From Flavobacteriaceae bacterium (GTDB lineage: Bacteria > Bacteroidota > Bacteroidia > Flavobacteriales > Flavobacteriaceae): a stretch of 15,835 bases of DNA. How positions within the stretch are numbered: position 1 is the stretch's first letter; the number at the start of each line of letters is the position of its first letter. Location of the stretch: contig NZQO01000153.1 in NCBI GenBank assembly GCA_002693605.1, positions 1 to 15,835 of the forward strand. Reading direction: 5' to 3'. A program made the translations under genes and the position numbers. Positions 14,149 through 15,835 of this stretch are shown here, piece by piece. Below the pieces are notes generated by a model that made no database searches, was not told where the DNA came from, and saw nothing but the letters and a program-made list of their open reading frames with translations.

Positions 14149-15835
14149 ATGCACCTACGGAACGAACTGCTCGCATTTTCTGAAACCTTTGAAGGCGAAC
14201 TTCATACCGATTCGTTACACAGGGAAATCTACGCGACCGATGCCTCTGTTTATCGCAAGCTGCCACTGGCGGTTGCATATCCCTTTACTTCAGTAGGAGT
14301 TAATCAGTTGGTTCAATTTGCCAACAATCATAAAACCTCATTGGTGCCAAGGGCTGCCGGCACCTCACTCGCCGGGCAGTGCGTGGGGGAGGGCATTATC
14401 GTCGATATATCGCGGCATATGAACCGCATTCTCCACTTTGATGCAGCGAATAAAACTGTGATAGTTCAGCCCGGGGTAATTCGCGATGAGCTTAATGCCT
14501 ATCTCAAATCGTCGGGACTTTTTTTCGGACCGAACACCTCTACCAGCAACCGGTGTACCATTGGCGGTATGGTTGGCAACAACAGCAGCGGGACGACGTC
14601 AATTCAGTACGGGGTTACTCGCGACAAGGTCTTACGGCTTAAAACGATACTATCCAACGGGGAGGAAATTGTCTTCGGTCCCATTTCCAAACAAATTTTT
14701 AAGGAAAAAAGCACCCTGCCCACCATGGAGGGAACTATTTATAGATCGCTTTTCGAATGGCTTTCACCACAAGATATCCAACGAGAAATCGGTAAGGAAT
14801 TCCCCAAACCCGAGATTCACCGCCGCAACACAGGGTATGCGGTAGATTTGCTGTTGGAAAATGAAGTGTTCGATGCTGCTTCCAAAATACCGTTTAACCT
14901 ATGCCACCTCCTGTGCGGAAGTGAGGGGACGCTTGCTTTTACGACGGAAATCACGTTGCAGCTCGACGAGCTACCCCCAGTTTTTTCTGCAATGGTAGTG
15001 CCACAATATAAAACTTTAGAATCCTGCCTGAACGATGTCGTCGTGGCCATGCAACACGACCTCCATACGTGCGAAATGATGGATGACGTTATTCTGGAAT
15101 GTACAAAGAAGAACAGGATGTACGAGGCGTACCGGTTTTTCGTAGAGGGCAACCCCAAGGCGTTATTAATGCTGGAAATTCGGTCTAATAACGAGGCCCA
15201 ACTAAAATCAGAAACCGATAAATTACTCGCAACCCTTCAAAAATCGGGGTTGAGCTACGCAACGCCCGTCCTGCTAGATCCGGCAATCGATATGGCCTTG
15301 GAACTGCGAAAGGCAGGGCTTGGCCTGTTGGGCAATATGGTTGGCGATACCAAGGCCGTGGCGTGCATAGAGGATACCGCAGTGGCATTGGTCGATTTAC
15401 CAGCATACATAAGTGAATTTTCCGAGTTGATGGATGGGTACGGACAACGCGCGGTATATTACGCACACGCCGGAGCTGGCGAGTTGCACCTGCGACCCAT
15501 CTTAAATTTGAAGGAGCCCGAGGGCGTAGACTATTTTAGGAAAATTACTACCGATGTTGCCAAGCTCGTGAAGAGGTACCGAGGGTCCTTCTCAGGCGAG
15601 CATGGCGACGGAATTGTTCGGGCAGAATTTCTTGAAATGATGATAGGTACTGCAAATTTCAATTTATTGAGAAAAATCAAGCATTGTTTCGACCCGAACA
15701 ATATTTTCAATCCCGGTAAGATTACCGATGCTTGGCCTATGGACAAATCGTTGCGATATGAGGTGGATAGGGCAGAGCCAAGCGTAAATTCTTTTATGGA
15801 TTTCAGTGATTCTGAAGGATTGCTGCGTCTTGCTG
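14149..15835 (+). CDS. FAD-binding oxidoreductase of the GlcD/YdiJ type, cut by the right edge
   Basis: An open frame of 562 codons runs from ATG 14149 to the edge without a stop. The FAD-binding PCMH part (about residues 35-215) shows PRAAGTSLAGQ (67-77), QPGVIRDELN, and GPNTSTSN with GGMVGNNSSGT (127-149). RRNTGYAVD begins at 225. The FAD-oxidase C-terminal domain has HAGAGELHLRP (His440, His447), SGEHGDG (482-488) and DPNNIFNPGK (515-524). These mark the GlcD/D-lactate dehydrogenase family of 2-hydroxy acid dehydrogenases. The last visible residues (MDFSDSEGLLRLA) match the linker where large YdiJ-type proteins continue into a ferredoxin and CCG domain, so the full protein is probably near 950-1000 residues. 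The substrate (D-lactate, glycolate or D-2-hydroxyglutarate) cannot be told from this part. It is divergent from the barrel gene. Confidence 0.9.
   Translation, partial: MHLRNELLAFSETFEGELHTDSLHREIYATDASVYRKLPLAVAYPFTSVGVNQLVQFANNHKTSLVPRAAGTSLAGQCVGEGIIVDISRHMNRILHFDAANKTVIVQPGVIRDELNAYLKSSGLFFGPNTSTSNRCTIGGMVGNNSSGTTSIQYGVTRDKVLRLKTILSNGEEIVFGPISKQIFKEKSTLPTMEGTIYRSLFEWLSPQDIQREIGKEFPKPEIHRRNTGYAVDLLLENEVFDAASKIPFNLCHLLCGSEGTLAFTTEITLQLDELPPVFSAMVVPQYKTLESCLNDVVVAMQHDLHTCEMMDDVILECTKKNRMYEAYRFFVEGNPKALLMLEIRSNNEAQLKSETDKLLATLQKSGLSYATPVLLDPAIDMALELRKAGLGLLGNMVGDTKAVACIEDTAVALVDLPAYISEFSELMDGYGQRAVYYAHAGAGELHLRPILNLKEPEGVDYFRKITTDVAKLVKRYRGSFSGEHGDGIVRAEFLEMMIGTANFNLLRKIKHCFDPNNIFNPGKITDAWPMDKSLRYEVDRAEPSVNSFMDFSDSEGLLRLA

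Noticed and set aside
1..15835. Mobile element, defence island or CRISPR array
   Set aside because: No transposase, integrase, terminal repeats, spaced direct repeats or toxin-antitoxin pair were found on either strand; the genes are typical core functions.

Overview
The window looks like chromosomal core sequence from a marine-type member of the Flavobacteriaceae (Bacteroidota). The reasons are gene content (a cysteine-free LptD, a NagZ-like/beta-lactamase-like fusion, BshA of the bacillithiol pathway, an MCE protein without its permease), weak or absent Shine-Dalgarno sequences, TTG/GTG starts, and a few TAnnTTTG motifs of the Bacteroidota -7 type. I see no mobile element, tRNA, rRNA, CRISPR array or clear foreign island. 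Almost every base is explained by about 13 genes.

Layout. Bases 1-228 (+) hold the 3' end of an unidentified gene, possibly TamB-like. It meets ridA tail-to-tail with no spacer. On the minus strand, lptD (starting near 3373) is followed by ridA as a likely two-gene transcript. A 177-base divergent region with a short inverted repeat separates lptD from a long plus-strand series: a secreted N-acetylmuramoyl-L-alanine amidase, an MCE/MlaD-type lipid-transport protein, a membrane protein with two [4Fe-4S] motifs, a small HAD-like protein, a CCG-domain (HdrB-like) Fe-S protein, and a 161-residue protein of unknown function. The last five are tightly packed (1-base overlap, 0, 10 and 23 base gaps) and end at a hairpin terminator near 8856-8880. 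A second plus-strand operon follows: the NagZ/beta-lactamase-like fusion, bshA, and a PrcB-like lipoprotein overlapping bshA by 35 bases. A minus-strand small outer-membrane barrel protein with a strong terminator comes next. Last is a divergently transcribed FAD-linked oxidase of the GlcD/YdiJ type, cut by the right edge.

How the genes fit together. The left two thirds are dominated by envelope work: LPS insertion, peptidoglycan cleavage and lipid trafficking. The most interesting part is 5693-8285. There the membrane-plus-ferredoxin half and the CCG half of what looks like a heterodisulfide-reductase-like quinone reductase are encoded separately, with a HAD-like gene between them. The combined domain set resembles the membrane Fe-S proteins (EtfD / DUF224 type) proposed to pass electrons from electron-transfer flavoprotein to menaquinone. 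That assignment is inference, not something the sequence proves.
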